This document shows, one piece after another, positions 63,982-64,000 of a stretch of 64,000 nt of DNA. The stretch is taken from the NCBI RefSeq assembly GCF_036456085.1, contig NZ_CP138632.1, positions 1,965,001 through 2,029,000 on the forward strand, given 5' to 3'. Origin of the DNA: Veillonella parvula (GTDB taxonomy: Bacteria; Bacillota; Negativicutes; Veillonellales; Veillonellaceae). The notes beneath the pieces were generated by a model, which saw nothing but the letters and a program-made list of their open reading frames with translations, made no database searches and was not told the DNA's origin. Position 1 is the stretch's first letter, and every line of letters begins with the position of its first letter. Position numbers and translations under genes: made by a program.

Positions 63982-64000
63982 GTTTATTGAATACCTTAGT
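63971..64000 (+). CDS. Partial gene at the window edge
   Basis: Only ten codons (MNREFIEYLS) are visible. ATG 63971 overlaps the XdhC stop at 63979-63981, as in the rest of this operon, so a further operon gene is likely. Nothing more can be said from this window. Confidence 0.45.
   Translation, partial: MNREFIEYLS

Overview
The window is AT-rich, with strong AGGAGG-type ribosome binding sites, short intergenic gaps and many intrinsic terminators. Its gene content is anaerobic: pyruvate formate-lyase with its activase, a Dcu-type dicarboxylate carrier, a molybdenum-hydroxylase cluster, biotin and methionine synthesis, and cobinamide salvage. Together these suggest a chromosomal segment of an anaerobic Negativicutes species close to Veillonella. 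That placement is inference from gene content. No rRNA, tRNA, CRISPR array or intact insertion sequence is visible.

Layout. 1-2.4 kb: two unidentified AT-rich genes (a coiled-coil protein with a glycine-rich hydrophobic segment, and a membrane protein), followed by a 230-bp nested palindrome. 2.8-6.7 kb: bioD, bioA and a dicarboxylate transporter. 6.7-10.1 kb: a Fur-family regulator and a znu zinc importer; znuC carries ten copies of a hexanucleotide. 10.3-12.6 kb: three small polytopic membrane proteins, at least two of them YIP1-like paralogues. 12.7-17.4 kb: a Cys-rich FliB-like protein, two secreted PepSY-type proteins (the second interrupted by a -1 frameshift at nine A residues), a CA-rich tract, a candidate structured RNA and alr. 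17.7-21.3 kb: a 2-hydroxyacid dehydrogenase, and a TetR regulator divergent from a P1B ATPase with clear operator palindromes between them. 21.4-24.7 kb: a pyruvate formate-lyase whose glycyl-radical domain is a separate gene, plus pflA. 24.7-26.0 kb: a scar region with a truncated regulator and a decayed pflB fragment.

26.1-35.3 kb: an EamA exporter, the MetNIQ importer, a heterodimeric ABC exporter with one degenerate ATP site, and a DASS-type transporter. 35.3-41.6 kb: degenerate terminator-like tandem repeats, a PACE-type efflux protein, an S-component-like membrane protein and a methionine/cysteine block (metB/metC-like, malY-like, metA, metY). 41.8-43.6 kb: a third PepSY gene whose 3' region is an array of hairpins with ACACA loops, and bioY. 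43.9-47.1 kb: a metal-trafficking operon: a COG0523 GTPase, a P-loop domain fused to a DUF318 permease, and a TIGR03943 partner. 47.5-57.2 kb: pepD; the NAD operon pncB-nadE-asparaginase; cbiZ; mscS; a DD-carboxypeptidase; yfbR; queG-like. 57.4-64 kb: a three-subunit molybdenum hydroxylase followed by yqeC, a mocA-like gene, yqeB and xdhC. This is the signature set of selenium-dependent molybdenum hydroxylases, and it runs off the window.

How the genes work together. The methionine block makes O-acetylhomoserine (MetA has Glu111), which MetY can sulfhydrylate, while MetNIQ imports methionine. BioY imports biotin and BioD/BioA make its precursor. ZnuABC and the COG0523/permease operon both point to metal homeostasis. 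In the NAD operon the asparaginase could supply ammonia to an ammonia-dependent NadE.
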